Source: Lachnospiraceae bacterium
Lineage (GTDB): Bacteria; Bacillota; Clostridia; Lachnospirales; Lachnospiraceae
Length of the DNA stretch: 64,000 bases
Direction of reading: 5' to 3'
Assembly: GCA_009911035.1 (NCBI GenBank)
Contig: QXWO01000017.1
Span: 33,107 to 97,106, forward strand
In this document: positions 33,418 to 43,321 of the stretch, piece after piece
How the letters are laid out: each line of letters opens with the position of its first letter
How positions within the stretch are numbered: the stretch's first letter is position 1
Position numbers and translations under genes: made by a program
Notes under the pieces: generated by a model
Databases searched by the model: none
What the model saw: only the letters and a program-made list of their open reading frames with translations
What the model was told of the DNA's origin: nothing

Positions 33418-35699
33418 ACCCTGTTATAATTTATCAGGCATCCTTTCAGGATGATCTGCCTTTCTTCATCGGTCAGCTCACCCAGCTTTAAGGTGAATTC
33501 AGTAAGTTCATCCCCTACCCTGTATGCCTTGATCTCATCTGCCTTTTCTTCCACTGCTTTCCGTATGCCGGGGAAGAAAAGGTAATCTTTATTTTTAAAG
33601 GGAAGTTCGCCCTTTTCTATTAAGAAAGGAAGCATCCCCCAGTTAATCAGATTGGAGCGGTAACGCTTAGTGGCATATTCATTAGCAATGTTAGCCCATC
33701 CGCCAAGCACTTTCTGACAGGACGCCGCCTGCTCCCGGGCTGAACCGTCTCCGGGTTTCACCGCAAAAATAGTAGAGCCGAATCCTATATTCCCCTCTCC
33801 TGTTTCCGGGTAGCTTTTCCGTATCACTGCCATAATTTCTTTCAGTTCCGGCTTGGCTTCCACCGGACATTTTCCTTCCATCACAGCTTTCTGGGCAGTC
33901 TGGATATCCTTCGCCAGTCCTACATAGGCAGGGTCCTTTCTGGAGAGTGTAAATTCTGCCAGTCCTAAGGGATTGGAGCGGTAGGACGAAGTCTCGCCGG
34001 AGGGAATCAGTTCGTCCGTAGTGGTCACCGGGTCATGGATTTCCGATACCACGCGCAGAACAAGATTCTCCGGAAGCTGCGTCATCGCCGGCCAGTCCTT
34101 GATATTCGGACCAAACTGGATCTCCACTGATGGATCTGCCACACCTTTGGAGTCAAATACCCTGTTTGCGTAAATATTAGCATCAAAATGATACTGGTAT
34201 TTATGGATTTCGCCGTCAAACTCCGTAGCTGCTGTAAGAATACCTTTATTTGCCGCCGTTGCCGCAATGGAACGGGCGTCCATAAGAGCCACCGAGGAAA
34301 TCTGGCCGTTTTGCAGTTTAGAGCCTTCCCTGTTGGGGAAGTTTCTGGTAGAATGGCGGATACTGAAAGCATTGTTGGCAGGCGTATCCCCTGCACCGAA
34401 GCAGGGCCCGCAGAAGGCTGTTTTCATAACTGCCCCTGTCTCTAAAAGGGTAGCCGCGCATCCGTTTTTAATCAGTTCCATATAAACCGGCATAGACGCC
34501 GGATACACGCTTAAAGTAAAGCCGTCGGACCCAATATATGTGCCTTTCATAATATCAGCCGCCGCGCAGATATTCTCAAAACCTCCTCCTGCACAGCCTG
34601 CAATGATTCCCTGATCTACCAGAAGCCTTCCGTCCCTTACCTTATTCTTAAGGGTAAATTCCACTGCCCCGTCTAAGGAAACAACCGCTTTCTTTTCCAC
34701 ATCATCCAGAATATCCATCAGGTTTTCGTTCAGTTCCTCAATGGTGTAAGTATTGCTGGGGTGGAAAGGCATGGCAATCATAGGCTTTATTTTACCAAGG
34801 TCAACCGTTATCATACCGTCATAGTAAGCAATTTCTCCGGGATTTAATTCCTTATATTCTTCTTTTCTTCCATGAATCTCATAAAATTCCTCAATTGTAC
34901 CGTCCGTTCGCCAGATGGAGGAAAGACAGGTAGTCTCCGTCGTCATTACATCAATGCCGATTCTGAAATCTGCACTTAAAGCCGATACGCCGGGGCCTAC
35001 GAACTCCATCACTTTATTTTTCACATATCCGCAGGCAAATACCTCTCCGATAATGGCAAGGGCAACGTCCTGGGGCCCGACGCCTTTCACCGGTTCCCCT
35101 GTAAGGTATACCCCCACCACGCCAGGCATATTGATATCGTAGGTCTGGTTCAGCAACTGTTTCACCAGCTCTGGCCCGCCCTCGCCCATCGCCATGGTCC
35201 CCAGCGCCCCATAGCGGGTATGGGAATCGGAGCCCAGAATCATTTTCCCACCCCCGGCAAGCATTTCCCGTGCATACTGATGAATAACTGCCTGATGGGG
35301 AGGCACATAAACGCCGCCGTACTTCTTTGCACAGCTAAGGCCAAACATGTGGTCGTCTTCATTGATTGTCCCTCCCACTGCACATAAGGAATTATGGCAG
35401 TTGGTAAGTACATAGGGTACGGGAAACTTTTCCAGTCCCGAAGCTCTGGCCGTCTGAATAATGCCCACAAAAGTAATATCGTGGGACGTAAGCTTGTCAA
35501 ATTTAATTTTCAGCTTGTCCATATTTCCAGACGTGTTGTGCTCCTTTAAAATGTGATAAGCAATCGTCTGTTGTCTGGATTCTTCCCTTGTGGTATCTTT
35601 TCCTGTTTTAGATTTAATCTCTGCAGGCGCCTTTGGCCCATCGGGAATCACTTCCCTGCCGCCGATTAAATAAGCGCCGCTCTCCAATACTGATATCAT
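33414..35699 (-). CDS. Aconitase-family hydratase (YbhJ-like)
   Basis: A 761-residue member of the aconitase superfamily resembling E. coli YbhJ rather than AcnA/AcnB or LeuC. The [4Fe-4S] ligands are likely the Cys in [13 protein letters not shown] and the two in [13 protein letters not shown]. Substrate-site segments include [43 protein letters not shown] and [18 protein letters not shown]. These enzymes isomerise hydroxy-acids through dehydration, but the physiological substrate of this branch is not established. GGAGGAAAATC precedes the ATG. It is monocistronic and convergent on the DUF368 gene. Confidence 0.85.
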   Translation of the reverse strand: MISVLESGAYLIGGREVIPDGPKAPAEIKSKTGKDTTREESRQQTIAYHILKEHNTSGNMDKLKIKFDKLTSHDITFVGIIQTARASGLEKFPVPYVLTNCHNSLCAVGGTINEDDHMFGLSCAKKYGGVYVPPHQAVIHQYAREMLAGGGKMILGSDSHTRYGALGTMAMGEGGPELVKQLLNQTYDINMPGVVGVYLTGEPVKGVGPQDVALAIIGEVFACGYVKNKVMEFVGPGVSALSADFRIGIDVMTTETTCLSSIWRTDGTIEEFYEIHGRKEEYKELNPGEIAYYDGMITVDLGKIKPMIAMPFHPSNTYTIEELNENLMDILDDVEKKAVVSLDGAVEFTLKNKVRDGRLLVDQGIIAGCAGGGFENICAAADIMKGTYIGSDGFTLSVYPASMPVYMELIKNGCAATLLETGAVMKTAFCGPCFGAGDTPANNAFSIRHSTRNFPNREGSKLQNGQISSVALMDARSIAATAANKGILTAATEFDGEIHKYQYHFDANIYANRVFDSKGVADPSVEIQFGPNIKDWPAMTQLPENLVLRVVSEIHDPVTTTDELIPSGETSSYRSNPLGLAEFTLSRKDPAYVGLAKDIQTAQKAVMEGKCPVEAKPELKEIMAVIRKSYPETGEGNIGFGSTIFAVKPGDGSAREQAASCQKVLGGWANIANEYATKRYRSNLINWGMLPFLIEKGELPFKNKDYLFFPGIRKAVEEKADEIKAYRVGDELTEFTLKLGELTDEERQIILKGCLINYNRV

Positions 35700-36030
35700 A
35701 TGATTTTCCTCCTGTTTTCTGTATCAATAAAACGGCCCTGCACCTGCCGCTTAAACTGACAATTCTATTATATACATAAATACGGATATCCTCAACAAAA
35801 GCTTCTATTTTTCTAAAGCATGTTTGAAAATTGCTTTCTGCCAGATGTATGTCACAATTTGTGTGAGAGGAGACTAAGAGTATGAATGCTCTATTAAATG
35901 AAGGGCGCATAACGGTGCTCTCCTGCGCAGACTAATTCTTATTTAGGACAAAAGAGAGCAGACAATGTCGGGACAAAATAAATCTTTTGATGCTATACTC
36001 TAATCACAGCAAAGACAGGAGGTAATAATT
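35700..36030. promoter_or_regulatory. Gap between hydratase and AraC-GyrI genes
   Basis: About 330 bp. A sigma-A-like promoter for the regulator has -35 GGGACA (35970-35975), 18-bp spacer and -10 TATACT with TGC before it (35994-35999). A 17-codon ORF with a good Shine-Dalgarno site lies at 35882-35935, and an inverted repeat TGCTCTC / GAGAGCA (35916-35922, 35954-35960) surrounds its end. No hydratase promoter is clear. Confidence 0.45.
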
Positions 36031-36894
36031 ATGGAATGGACAAAGGCTATCCAGGAAGCAGTCAATTATGTTGAAAGCCACATAACCGAAGATATCACCA
36101 TGCATGATGTGGCCAGTCATGTAAATATCTCGCCTTTTTATTTTCACAAAGGATTCTGTCTGTTATGCGGATACTCTGTCACGGAATATATCAGAAACCG
36201 CAGGCTTTCTCTTGCCGGGGAAGAACTGATTACCACCAGTGTTACCATTACAGAGCTTGCCCTAAAATACGGATATGATTCCCCCGACAGCTTTACCAGA
36301 GCCTTTTCCCGTTTTCACGGTTATTCCCCTTTAAGTGTGTGGAAAAATAAAACCATGATCAAGGCTTTCGCACCGCTGAAACTGACAATATCATTGAAAG
36401 GCGGTTATCCTATGGATTACAGAATTACGAAAAAAGAAGCTTTTACGGTTCTGGCAGCATCAACAGAATCAAGTTACGAAAATGCAGCGCAGACAGTGCC
36501 TGCTTTCTGGCAGGAGCACTATGCCTCCGGCAGGGGAAAATATGTCTGCGGCATGTTCGGCATCAATATCGACCCGCAAATGGGGAATGATAAATTTGAA
36601 TATCTGATAGCGGATATTTATAACCCGGCCATGGACATCCCTGAGGGATTTACTGTCAGAACGATCCCCGCATTTACCTGGGCGGTCTTTCCCTGCAAAG
36701 GCCCTCTTCCCCAGTCCTTACAGGGCGTAAATACCAAAATATTTTCCGAATGGCTTCCGGCTTTACAGGACTATGAATTTGCGGCAGGCTATTGCACCGA
36801 AATGTATGACGTCCCGGATAAATACCCCAAAGGCACCAGTGACGAGAATTATTACACGGAAATATGGGTTCCCGTTAAGAAAAAATCTAATTAA
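36031..36894 (+). CDS. AraC-family regulator with GyrI-like effector domain
   Basis: A 287-residue regulator with an N-terminal pair of AraC helix-turn-helix motifs (DITMHDVASHVNISPFYFHK, VTITELALKYGYDSPDSFTR, residues ~1-105) and a C-terminal GyrI/effector-binding domain (~125-285; YRITKKEAFTVLA, IPAFTWAVFPCKGPLP). This SoxS/Rob-like layout binds small hydrophobic ligands, and members often regulate efflux, stress genes or themselves. CAGGAGG precedes the ATG. It is flanked by unrelated genes on the minus strand, so targets are probably elsewhere or autoregulatory. Confidence 0.9.
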   Translation: MEWTKAIQEAVNYVESHITEDITMHDVASHVNISPFYFHKGFCLLCGYSVTEYIRNRRLSLAGEELITTSVTITELALKYGYDSPDSFTRAFSRFHGYSPLSVWKNKTMIKAFAPLKLTISLKGGYPMDYRITKKEAFTVLAASTESSYENAAQTVPAFWQEHYASGRGKYVCGMFGINIDPQMGNDKFEYLIADIYNPAMDIPEGFTVRTIPAFTWAVFPCKGPLPQSLQGVNTKIFSEWLPALQDYEFAAGYCTEMYDVPDKYPKGTSDENYYTEIWVPVKKKSN

Positions 36895-37025
36895 GACGTG
36901 CCGTAATATAGTCAGCCAATAACCCTGGCCGGGCGGATATATTTCAATCTATGAATATAAATCCGTCCGGACCAAGGGCCCGCTTACGGTAATTGCAACA
37001 AGTGTTTTCCCTTCTTTATATCTTC

Positions 37026-38495
37026 TCACTTAAGAGCTTTCTCCAATTCTTCTATTACAATCTTAAGTGCCTTGATTCTGGCGTATTTCTTATCCACCGA
37101 CTCTAAAATATACCAGGGCGCATAAGCAGTGCTGGTCTTCTGGATCATCTCATTGACAGCATCTTCATAGGCATCCCATTTTTCCCTGTTCCGCCAGTCT
37201 TCTTCCGTGATCTTCCACTGTTTACCCGGCGTATTCTGTCTATCGTTGAAGCGCGCAAGCTGAGTGTCCTTATCAATCTGCACCCAGAACTTGATAATGA
37301 CTGCTCCCCAGTCGTGAAGCTCTTTCTCAAATTCATTCATTTCATTGTAGGCTCTTTTCCAGTCGTTTTCACTGCAAAAGCCTTCCAGCCGCTCTACCAT
37401 CACACGGCCATACCAGCTTCTGTCAAAGATAGCAATATGCCCTGTCTTGGGGAGCCTTGTCCAGAAACGCCACAAATAGTGCCTTGCCTTCTCGTGAGGT
37501 TCGGGGCTGGCTATGGGGTGCACCTCATAGCCTCTGGGATCAAGAGCTCCTGTGATGCGCTTGATGTTGCCGCCCTTTCCTGCCGCATCCCATCCCTCAT
37601 AGGCTATAATCACAGGCACCTGCTTCCTGTACAGGCGGTTGTGGAGTTCCCCTAAATGTTCCTGGAGACGTTCCAGCTCATCCTTATACTCCTGTTCTTC
37701 CATGTCCTTATCCAGGGATATTTCTGCCAGCTTCGGCATTTTACGGAGCGGAAAAACATTCTGAAGAAGGGGAACTGCAAGGCTTCTATTCTGCATAGCT
37801 ACCTCTATTCCCTGAATCAGGATATCGAGAACCTGTAACTCCGCCCATCTTCTTGACTTACAGTCAACAATATACCAAGGCGCGGAAGGCGTATTGGTAT
37901 CTTCCATATACTGTCCGAACACTTCCTCACATTTCTTATAGTGCTTATTCTGCCACATGTCATTTTCGCTGACACGCCAGCGGGTATCCACATCCTTTTT
38001 TAAACCTTCTATCCGCTTTTTCTGCTCCTTCTCGCTGATATGACAGAAGAACTTCATTACAAGATACCCATTATCCGTCAACTGCCTCTCAAACCTTCTG
38101 ATGCTTCCAATCCGCTGTTCATAGGTTTTCTTATCCATCTTGTCATGAAGGCATTTCCTTGTCACTTCATCCATCCAGCCGGAATCCAGAAAAGTGTACT
38201 TTCCGGCCTCCGGTATCTTCGTAAAATACCTGCACAAAAAAGGCTTCCGAAGCTCCTCCGACGTAGGCTGATCCATGGTTGCCACCTTAAAAAACCTGGG
38301 ATCAATATTCTGGATGATCTGTCCGATAAGACTTCCCTTTCCGGCTGTCCCCCAGCCCTCCATCAGCACCAACACCGGAACTTTATGATCCTTGATCTGC
38401 ATCTGCAGTCCAAAGAGTTTTTCCCGCGCTTTCTTTAACCTCTCCTTCAGTTCATCTTCTTCCGGTTTGTCCATAAATACGATATTTTTCAGCAT
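37026..38495 (-). CDS. pap: Polyphosphate:AMP phosphotransferase (two-domain PPK2)
   Basis: A 489-residue protein with two tandem PPK2 domains: Walker A GWGTAGKGS (~46-54) in the first and GWDAAGKGG (~305-313) in the second, each with lid and DxxW-type motifs (FLDSGWMDEVTRK; IFDRSWYGRVMVERLEGF). Fused double-domain PPK2 enzymes (class II, Pap) use polyphosphate to convert AMP to ADP. In such fusions the C-terminal domain is usually the catalytic one, and its motif here is canonical while the N-terminal one deviates. GGAGGAAGG lies before the ATG. A TATAAT sits 78 bp downstream of the lacM stop and serves as a likely promoter. Confidence 0.88.
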   Translation of the reverse strand: MLKNIVFMDKPEEDELKERLKKAREKLFGLQMQIKDHKVPVLVLMEGWGTAGKGSLIGQIIQNIDPRFFKVATMDQPTSEELRKPFLCRYFTKIPEAGKYTFLDSGWMDEVTRKCLHDKMDKKTYEQRIGSIRRFERQLTDNGYLVMKFFCHISEKEQKKRIEGLKKDVDTRWRVSENDMWQNKHYKKCEEVFGQYMEDTNTPSAPWYIVDCKSRRWAELQVLDILIQGIEVAMQNRSLAVPLLQNVFPLRKMPKLAEISLDKDMEEQEYKDELERLQEHLGELHNRLYRKQVPVIIAYEGWDAAGKGGNIKRITGALDPRGYEVHPIASPEPHEKARHYLWRFWTRLPKTGHIAIFDRSWYGRVMVERLEGFCSENDWKRAYNEMNEFEKELHDWGAVIIKFWVQIDKDTQLARFNDRQNTPGKQWKITEEDWRNREKWDAYEDAVNEMIQKTSTAYAPWYILESVDKKYARIKALKIVIEELEKALK

Positions 38496-38573
38496 AAGAC
38501 CTTCCTCCTTCTCTACTGCTAATACCTTTTATACTCATTATACCAGACTCCCGGCAAAATAACTATTGATTGC

Positions 38574-39560
38574 CTACCCTATAATGTCAAAAGCAAAACG
38601 GATATCCTGCTCTGCGCTGACATGACAGGGTTCCTCCACGTCTGCCCCCCAACTGTCAATTCCTCCTACACCCCGAACTGCTCCATATATGCAAAGGACC
38701 GTCCGCCTTGCAGGGGGAAGCTCCTCCTGGTGGGTGGCGTTTTCCAGTTCCTGTGCGGTATAGGGCAGGCAGCTAAATGCAAAATTTTCATCCGCCGCCG
38801 CAAATTTTAGGCCAAATTTCTGTGTTTCCTTTCTGGAATTGTCCAGCACCCGGTCACGGTAGATTTCCACCCATCTGGTATCCATATGCATCCCACAGTC
38901 CTGGGGCACCAGATAAGGAGTGACAGGGAGTCCTTCCACCTCGTAAATCCCCTTCCGTCCTCCTGCCTTTCTATCAGGATAGGTTTCCCCACTAAGACCT
39001 TCGTATCGGAAACCTGCTGCCTTTGTAGGCATAATAAACCGCATCCCGAAAACCGGGAGTTCCGGAAGACCTTCTTTTCCCTTATAGGCTGCTGCAACAT
39101 GTATTTTCCCGCAGGAATTCACTTTATATACCACAACTGCATTTGTCCTTGGACTGGTTATTGTCTCATAAGTAAAAGCAATGCTTATGTCATCCGCATC
39201 AACTTCACTTCCAAACTTATTATTCTCCGGGGCAATAGGCAGGGGCATGCGTTTCCCGTCAGCAAAAAACTCTATCCCCACACAGCCCATAAACAAATCA
39301 GCGCTCATCCAGACGCCGGACTTCAGATGAAAGCCGCTTCCCCTGTCATTATCCGTAAGCGCCCTCCAGAATGTTGGCTTCGGGGTACGATAAAGCCATT
39401 CCCGGCCATCAATGTTAATGGACTCCGGCCCCCCGGTCTGGTAGGAAAAAATATAATGAAATGACTTTCCTCCTGTACTGCCACGAACCCCCAGCGTACA
39501 GTCCCCATAAACTACCGTCAGCTTCTGCCCATTTTTTTCTGCTTTATTTATACAGTCCAT
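38574..39560 (-). CDS. lacM: Beta-galactosidase small subunit (LacM-type)
   Basis: A 328-residue protein equal to the beta-galactosidase small-chain domain (C-terminal domain 5 of LacZ). Segments VVYGDCTLGVRG, FHYIFSYQTGGPESINIDG and EWLYRTPKPTFWRALTDNDRGSGF match LacM of lactobacilli. Alone it is inactive; it completes the active site of LacL. Its ATG lies 17 bp inside lacL, in another frame, with AGGAGGTGAGG 8 bases upstream, so it is translated independently. This is the known LacLM heterodimer layout and not a broken lacZ. It ends the sugar operon. Confidence 0.9.
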   Translation of the reverse strand: MDCINKAEKNGQKLTVVYGDCTLGVRGSTGGKSFHYIFSYQTGGPESINIDGREWLYRTPKPTFWRALTDNDRGSGFHLKSGVWMSADLFMGCVGIEFFADGKRMPLPIAPENNKFGSEVDADDISIAFTYETITSPRTNAVVVYKVNSCGKIHVAAAYKGKEGLPELPVFGMRFIMPTKAAGFRYEGLSGETYPDRKAGGRKGIYEVEGLPVTPYLVPQDCGMHMDTRWVEIYRDRVLDNSRKETQKFGLKFAAADENFAFSCLPYTAQELENATHQEELPPARRTVLCIYGAVRGVGGIDSWGADVEEPCHVSAEQDIRFAFDIIG

Positions 39561-41496
39561 AGTAATACCTCACCTCCTGCATAGCTGGTTTTTCCTTCCT
39601 GTCGGCAAAAACAATCCCGTTCCCTGAAAATTCGTAATCGGAAGGTCTGTCGTCAAAGTCCCCTCCATAACGGAGCGCTTTCTGCCCTGTCACTTCATCT
39701 TCTATCCATAATGCCTGGTCAATGTAATCCCAGATAAACCCGCCCTGATACATTTCGTATTCCTCCAGCAGTTTTATGTAGGAGCCCATTCCTCCCAGAG
39801 AATTTCCCATGTCATGCATATATTCACACAAAATAAAGGGTTTGGACGGATGGCTGTCCAGATATTTTCGTATATCTTCCGGCGATGCGTACATACGGCT
39901 TTCCACATCGGATATGGTGTTTTCATAATTCCTGTTGTGGAACACCCCTTCATAGTGTACCAGCCTGCCATCCTCCTTATCTTTATAATACCTGTTCATA
40001 TCCTCCAGTACGTCCCCTGCATAAGATTCGTTGCCGAGAGACCAGAACAAAACGGAAACATGATTTTTAAAGTATTCAAAATTACTAACAGCCCGGTCAA
40101 GTACCGCCCCGCGCCATTGGGGAAAGCTCCCCGGCACGTTCCAGGAAGGCTCCACTGCTCCCAGCTTCTGCCAGCTTCCATGGGTTTCCAGATTGGTTTC
40201 CGCCATCATGTAAATCCCTTTTTCATCACAAAGATAGTACCATGGTATCTGATTGGGGTAATGGCAGGTACGCACAGAATTGATGTTATTTTCAAGGAAA
40301 ATCTCTATGTCCTGTTCCATTTCTTTCAGGCCGATGCACCGTCCTCCTTCCGGACTCCATTCATGGCGGTTTACCCCTTTTATCACCAGACGCCTGCCAT
40401 TTAAATAAATAACCTTATCTTTTATTTCTATTTTTCTAAAACCGATGTCGTAAGGCACCACCTCCATCAGACATCCTTCCCCGTCATACAGTTTCACCAA
40501 AAGATGATATAAATAAGGATTTTCATTATCCCAGGGCGTTACCTTTCCCAGATTCACAGAGGGTATTTTCTTATCAAATTCCAACCCCTCTGTACCGTCC
40601 TCTTTTCCCCATGAAAAGGACTGGTCCAAAATCTGTCGGCCTTCCTTATCTGCCAGTGTAATCTCCGCCCGGCCGCCAAAAGCTTTTTCCATGGAAATCC
40701 TTATATCCACTCCGAGACTACCGGTTCCGTCCTCCTTAAGTTCCGGTTTTGCCCATAAATCTTCCAGATGGATTCCGGGCTTTCCATACAATGTCACGTT
40801 GCGGAATATCCCGAAAAACCGGAAAAAATCCTGGTCTTCCAAAAAAGCAGCCGTGCTTCTTTTGTGAACCTCCACCGCCAGTCTGTTTCCCTTCTTCCTG
40901 ACATAAGGAGTCAGGTCAAACTCTGACGGCGTAAAACTGTCCTCCGCGTATCCCACGAAATGGCCGTTCAGCCAAAGGTACATTGCCTGTTCCACACCCT
41001 CAAAGCATAGGATTACCCGTTTACCTTTAAGCCCTTCCTGCAAATCAAACTCCCGGATATAAGACCCTACAGGATTGTAAGTGGCCTTGCTGAACATCCC
41101 CTGTCCCACATCCTCCTGTCCGGCACTGTAAGCCGGGCGTCTGTAAAAATGCCCCTCCCATGGGTACATGGTATTAATATAATGGATCCTGTCATATCCT
41201 GCCATTTCAATGTGGCAGGGAACTTTTATTAAATCCGCCTGTAAACCGCCACCCTGTCCGGTTCCGCCAGATTCTGAAAAACTGAAATCTTCCTTATAAA
41301 ATTCCACCGGGCGTTCCTGTGCATTCCGGGAATAATAGAATTTCCACATCCCGTTTAGAGACTGTTCCAGCGAATTCTTCCCCGCATCCAGCTCCTGCAT
41401 ATTTTGATAAAACCGGTGGTCACTGTGGGCCGGAAGCTGATTTACACGGAATACTTCCGGATCATCCAGCCATTTGATTTGTGCTTCCACATCCAT
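39544..41496 (-). CDS. lacL: Beta-galactosidase large subunit (LacL-type, GH2)
   Basis: A 650-residue GH2 enzyme: N-terminal sugar-binding domain (~45-220), Ig-like domain, and a TIM barrel (~330-620). Catalytic residues are the acid/base Glu of SLGNESYAGD (~488) and the nucleophile Glu of LCEYMHDMGNS (~557). The protein stops at YYGLYK where single-chain LacZ continues; the remaining domain is the separate lacM gene. It hydrolyses lactose and other beta-galactosides. It follows the second permease gene by 15 bp, so uptake and cleavage are co-transcribed. No signal peptide: the enzyme is cytoplasmic. Confidence 0.92.
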   Translation of the reverse strand: MDVEAQIKWLDDPEVFRVNQLPAHSDHRFYQNMQELDAGKNSLEQSLNGMWKFYYSRNAQERPVEFYKEDFSFSESGGTGQGGGLQADLIKVPCHIEMAGYDRIHYINTMYPWEGHFYRRPAYSAGQEDVGQGMFSKATYNPVGSYIREFDLQEGLKGKRVILCFEGVEQAMYLWLNGHFVGYAEDSFTPSEFDLTPYVRKKGNRLAVEVHKRSTAAFLEDQDFFRFFGIFRNVTLYGKPGIHLEDLWAKPELKEDGTGSLGVDIRISMEKAFGGRAEITLADKEGRQILDQSFSWGKEDGTEGLEFDKKIPSVNLGKVTPWDNENPYLYHLLVKLYDGEGCLMEVVPYDIGFRKIEIKDKVIYLNGRRLVIKGVNRHEWSPEGGRCIGLKEMEQDIEIFLENNINSVRTCHYPNQIPWYYLCDEKGIYMMAETNLETHGSWQKLGAVEPSWNVPGSFPQWRGAVLDRAVSNFEYFKNHVSVLFWSLGNESYAGDVLEDMNRYYKDKEDGRLVHYEGVFHNRNYENTISDVESRMYASPEDIRKYLDSHPSKPFILCEYMHDMGNSLGGMGSYIKLLEEYEMYQGGFIWDYIDQALWIEDEVTGQKALRYGGDFDDRPSDYEFSGNGIVFADRKEKPAMQEVRYYYGLYK

Positions 41497-41511
41497 TCTC
41501 CCTTCTTTTAC

Positions 41512-42345
41512 TTATTCCTTTACGGCTCCTGCCGCAACTCCTGCCAGAATGTATTTCTGGAAAAAAATATAAATTGCAATTGTGGGAATCATGATAATAA
41601 TGATTCCTGCTGCCAGTGTCTGCCATGATCCCTGCTGCGCATTGGCATAATTCATTAAAAACGTTGTAAGCGTCCGCAACTTATTTTTCGGCATGTACAA
41701 ATAGGGGATGTACATATCATTAATAATATTTATTGCCTTGATGATACACACTGTAGCCGTAGCAGGTGCCAGAAGCGGAAAAATAATCTTTATAAACAGG
41801 CCGAAGTAAGAACATCCGTCCAGCAGTGCCGCCTCATCAAGGGCAACAGAAATGCCGGAAATAAACTGCCTGTAAATGTATAGCTGCATCAGATCAGATG
41901 CTACGTAAATGACAACAGGCGCCCATATGGTATTATACAAATGTAGCCCCTGAATAATCTGAAACCGTGCAATCTCTGTTACAAAGGTAGGTATCAGCAT
42001 TCCCATAAAGAACAGCCCCACAACAATCCCTTTTCCCTTAAATTTAAACCTCTCTATAATAAAAGCTGTAATCGTCCCGAAAATTACATTAAAGAAAAGA
42101 GAGATCAGTAATATAATACCTGTATTTTTAAACCCAAGCAACAAATATTTATCTGTCAGCACATCCTCAAAATTTTCAAGGGTAATTTTATCGAAAGAGG
42201 GCAGAAGCAGCGGCGACGTGACTGCCATATCAGCCTTTGTCTTAAGGGCGGCAAAGAATGTCAGGAGAATAGGAGCAATGACAACCGCAACCATGCATAG
42301 ACATATTATCTGCTTTAAAACCTGTGTCAAAATTTTCTTATACAT
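41512..42345 (-). CDS. Sugar ABC transporter permease (MalG/LacG type)
   Basis: A 277-residue CUT1 carbohydrate permease with six membrane helices. The EAA loop that contacts the ATPase is SVALDEAALLDGCSYFGLFIKII (~165-187). The C-terminal GVAAGAVKE matches the family ending. It pairs with the preceding permease (2-bp gap) and the upstream binding protein. With lacL and lacM downstream, the likely cargo is lactose or another beta-galactoside. No ATP-binding subunit is encoded here. Confidence 0.9.
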   Translation of the reverse strand: MYKKILTQVLKQIICLCMVAVVIAPILLTFFAALKTKADMAVTSPLLLPSFDKITLENFEDVLTDKYLLLGFKNTGIILLISLFFNVIFGTITAFIIERFKFKGKGIVVGLFFMGMLIPTFVTEIARFQIIQGLHLYNTIWAPVVIYVASDLMQLYIYRQFISGISVALDEAALLDGCSYFGLFIKIIFPLLAPATATVCIIKAINIINDMYIPYLYMPKNKLRTLTTFLMNYANAQQGSWQTLAAGIIIIMIPTIAIYIFFQKYILAGVAAGAVKE

Positions 42346-42347
42346 AT

Positions 42348-43241
42348 CTATTTCCTCCTATCCTTTAAAACCAGACCGTGAATCAGATAATTTTGCACCA
42401 CATAAATCAGAACAATCATGGCCATAATCGCCACTGCCATAGTAGATGCAAGGCCAAAATTAGAAAACGTAAATGCTGTTTTAATGGTATACAGTGTGAA
42501 TGTGGAGGATGCGTACCCAGGGCCGCCTGCCGTCATGACAAAAGGAATGTCAAATACCTGTAAAGCGCCTCTGATATTATCAAACAGCACGAAATCCACC
42601 ATCAGCATAATTGCTGGTATTTGTATATATTTGAATAGCTGCCACGTATTTGCCCCGTCCACTTCAGCTGCCTCAAGTACATCCTGGGGAATCGACTGAA
42701 GTGCTGCCATAAACAGGATAATATGATATCCGCTGAACCGCCACAGAGATACAAATGCCAGCACATAATTTACAATCTTGGGGTCTGAAAGCCAGTTCCT
42801 TATCAGGGATTCTAAATGTACCGTTGACAAAATTGCATCAAAAGCACCGTTAATTGGAGAAAAGAAATAGGAAAACGCATAGGAAATGGCAACCCCATTG
42901 ATGATATAGGGCATAAACACCATAATTTTATAAAATTTTGCCGCCTTTAATTTTCCTGTCAAAAGCACTGCGAACGCCAGTTCTCCCACAATCATAAACA
43001 GGTGAATGAAGAAATATACGGCATTATTTTTAAGAGACATCCACAAATCCTTGTTCTGAATCATTGTTATGTAGTTTTCTATGCCTATAAAGTCCTTTTC
43101 CGGTGAGTATCCATCCCAATTTGTCAGACTCATCCTGAACAAATCTATGGCAGGAAAAACAACAAAGGCTATTAGCAGCAGCATCGGTATGATTAATGAC
43201 ATAATGATGAACTGTCTTCTCTTTTTATTTAATTTGGTCAT
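42348..43241 (-). CDS. Sugar ABC transporter permease (MalF/LacF type)
   Basis: A 297-residue CUT1 permease with six membrane helices (first near 13-32, MSLIIPMLLLIAFVVFPAI). The EAA loop is QDVLEAAEVDGANTWQLFKYI (~180-200), followed by FDIPFVMTAGGPGYASSTF. It forms the heterodimeric membrane channel with the next gene. The gene begins 80 bp after the binding-protein stop, past an intercistronic hairpin that probably lowers permease expression relative to binding protein. Confidence 0.9.
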   Translation of the reverse strand: MTKLNKKRRQFIIMSLIIPMLLLIAFVVFPAIDLFRMSLTNWDGYSPEKDFIGIENYITMIQNKDLWMSLKNNAVYFFIHLFMIVGELAFAVLLTGKLKAAKFYKIMVFMPYIINGVAISYAFSYFFSPINGAFDAILSTVHLESLIRNWLSDPKIVNYVLAFVSLWRFSGYHIILFMAALQSIPQDVLEAAEVDGANTWQLFKYIQIPAIMLMVDFVLFDNIRGALQVFDIPFVMTAGGPGYASSTFTLYTIKTAFTFSNFGLASTMAVAIMAMIVLIYVVQNYLIHGLVLKDRRK

Positions 43242-43261
43242 AGCTACCTCCCTGTAATAAT

Positions 43262-43286
43262 TGGGGGCCGCTTAACGCAGCCCCCA
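43262..43286 (-). promoter_or_regulatory. Intercistronic hairpin between binding protein and permease
   Basis: TGGGGGC / GCCCCCA with an inner GC pair, 25 bases in all, lies 35 bases past the binding-protein stop. It has no T-run and is likely a partial terminator or 3'-end stabiliser that raises binding-protein mRNA over permease mRNA. Confidence 0.6.
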
Positions 43287-43321
43287 CAATATGTTTTATT
43301 GCCTTTTACAGTCCGCGGCTT

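Noticed and set aside
38574-41496. LacZ broken in two by a frameshift
   Set aside because: The second part has its own strong ribosome site and ATG 17 bp inside the first, and both sizes match LacL and LacM, so it is a genuine two-gene heterodimer.
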